Assembly: GCA_019914945.1 (NCBI GenBank)
Contig: CM034104.1
Location: 5,520,501 to 5,584,500, forward strand
DNA: 64,000 nucleotides
Source of the DNA: Typha latifolia
Taxonomy: Eukaryota > Streptophyta > Magnoliopsida > Poales > Typhaceae
Direction: 5' to 3'
Shown: piece by piece, positions 63,212 to 64,000 of the stretch
Layout of the letters: the number at the start of each line of letters is the position of its first letter
Position numbering within the stretch: the first letter of the stretch is position 1
The notes under the pieces: model-generated
Databases searched by the model: none
What the model was told of the DNA's origin: nothing
The model's input: only the letters and a program-made list of their open reading frames with translations
Program-made: the position numbers and the translations under genes

Positions 63212-64000
63212 AAGCCTATTATTTCTCTTTTTATTTTTATTGTCATTTGTTGGAATGACTCATAAATCATGGCTCCAATCATTCCTTTGATGTCTTATCG
63301 TGTTTCTGCGAAATCTACGAAAACCTCACGTTAGAAATTTTGGGATCAATTGATTGGACGGCTAGAAGTATCCAATGTACTGATCTCGAATGATTTGAGT
63401 ATCTTCAAATCATTGATTCTGTGGTCTTTGATCAGAGCAGAATAAAAGCATTAATCTCATATATAATAAATAAATAAACATAAACGTAAGGCAGTAATAA
63501 GGGATTTCATAATTTATAAAATTAAAAAAGAAAAGATAGTTTATAGTTATGGTCCACGGTAGTGTGTGAATGTACCGAGCTTGATTAAGCCCATCCCTAA
63601 TTATCATGCCCTCGAAGAAGGAAGAACATCCGAAGAGACAAATAGTTTGAATTAGATAGAATATTCTCTTCTAATGTCATCTGTCCAAACAATATTAGTG
63701 TGAGCATAACTCAGTATGTAATTTTGTAAATATTTGGTAAAATATAAACTGTGATTTGCAAATACTAAAGACACAGAGTAAACTACAAATATGTAAAATA
63801 ATATAGTAATAATTACAAATTATTTTAATATAAATTAAAATTACATAGTCAACCATAAGCCTATTTGTGCCCAAGGCCATCTTGAAATTAATTGAGTTAA
63901 ATATATTTTGCCCTCTCCTTGCCCCGGAATTCACTTTATCTCTCTGTATAATATTTTAGGTCAAATCAATCTATGTACTTTTGATTAAAGTAAAATTATT
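61883..64000. other. AT-rich right flank without recognisable gene
   Basis: No frame longer than about 80 codons, and none with a recognisable domain. Degenerate internal repetition of AATATATTT/ATAGAATCTATAAAT-type words lies at 62330-62470. It has the highest A+T of the window and no LTR sequence that I can identify. Confidence 0.5.
63177..63210. repeat. (AC)n(AT)n microsatellite
   Basis: Twelve AC units (63177-63200) are followed by five AT units (63201-63210), uninterrupted. Confidence 0.95.

Noticed and set aside
61897..63934. Several 60-80-codon minus-strand frames in the right flank
   Set aside because: AT-rich chance frames with I/Y/F/L-rich translations and no motif.

Overview
This window is repeat-dense nuclear DNA of a flowering plant. 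The evidence is layer upon layer of plant-type LTR retrotransposons (chromodomain-tailed Ty3/gypsy, an Athila-type Ty3/gypsy, SIRE-type Ty1/copia), initiator-tRNA-Met primer sites, frequent in-frame stops of the kind left by decay of methylated C, and AT-rich spacers. I find no convincing host gene, tRNA or rRNA. Every protein-coding trace is retroelement gag/pol or a low-complexity open frame. The species cannot be read from the sequence.

Family names used here are mine. G1 = gypsy with LTRs starting TGATACACTT. G2 = related gypsy with LTRs starting TGATACGATT (element sense) and a VLEHGRIKV-type integrase linker. G3 = gypsy with LTRs starting TGTTRCGATCTGACC. G4 = Athila-like. COP = SIRE-like copia.

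Layout: G1-1 (1-2338, minus, runs off the left edge); copia relic COP-3 (2350-3130); AT/CT-rich spacer; G2-1 LTR (3936-4917); spacer; young G2-2 (5645-9284, minus, TSD CATCT); spacer; 5'-truncated Athila G4-1 (9797-~14305, plus); G3-1 (~14310-19332, minus) split by G1-2 (15659-18735, plus); spacer; G1-3 (19771-30667, plus) split by G2-3 (23802-28408, minus); spacer; G1-4 (31174-40724, plus, TSD GTTTT), which holds a solo LTR in its 5' LTR (31318-32161) and G1-5 (36791-40447) in its 3' LTR; spacer; COP-1 (41126-50691, minus) with gag-pol plus an extra 3' ORF; older copia relic COP-2 (50692-52560); spacer; G3-2 (53174-61089, plus) split by G2-4 (53611-58755, minus) and a solo G1 LTR (58804-59614, TSD CTAGG); a non-autonomous hAT-like element (61379-61874); and AT-rich DNA with an (AC)n(AT)n microsatellite to the right edge.

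No element here looks autonomous. G2-2 and G2-3 lack reverse transcriptase/RNase H, G2-4 lacks integrase, G1-5 lacks gag, protease and most of integrase, and the G3 copies are essentially gag-only. The most unusual signals are: (i) reiterated tRNA primer-binding-site modules that have become part of LTR 3' ends in two gypsy families, with target-site duplications fixing the LTR ends; (ii) one CpG-rich 12-bp palindrome, GCGTTCGAACGC, shared by the LTRs of gypsy and copia elements, arranged with a 53-bp period in COP-1 and partly inverted in one of its two LTRs; and (iii) a set of G2 elements with complementary loss of pol domains.
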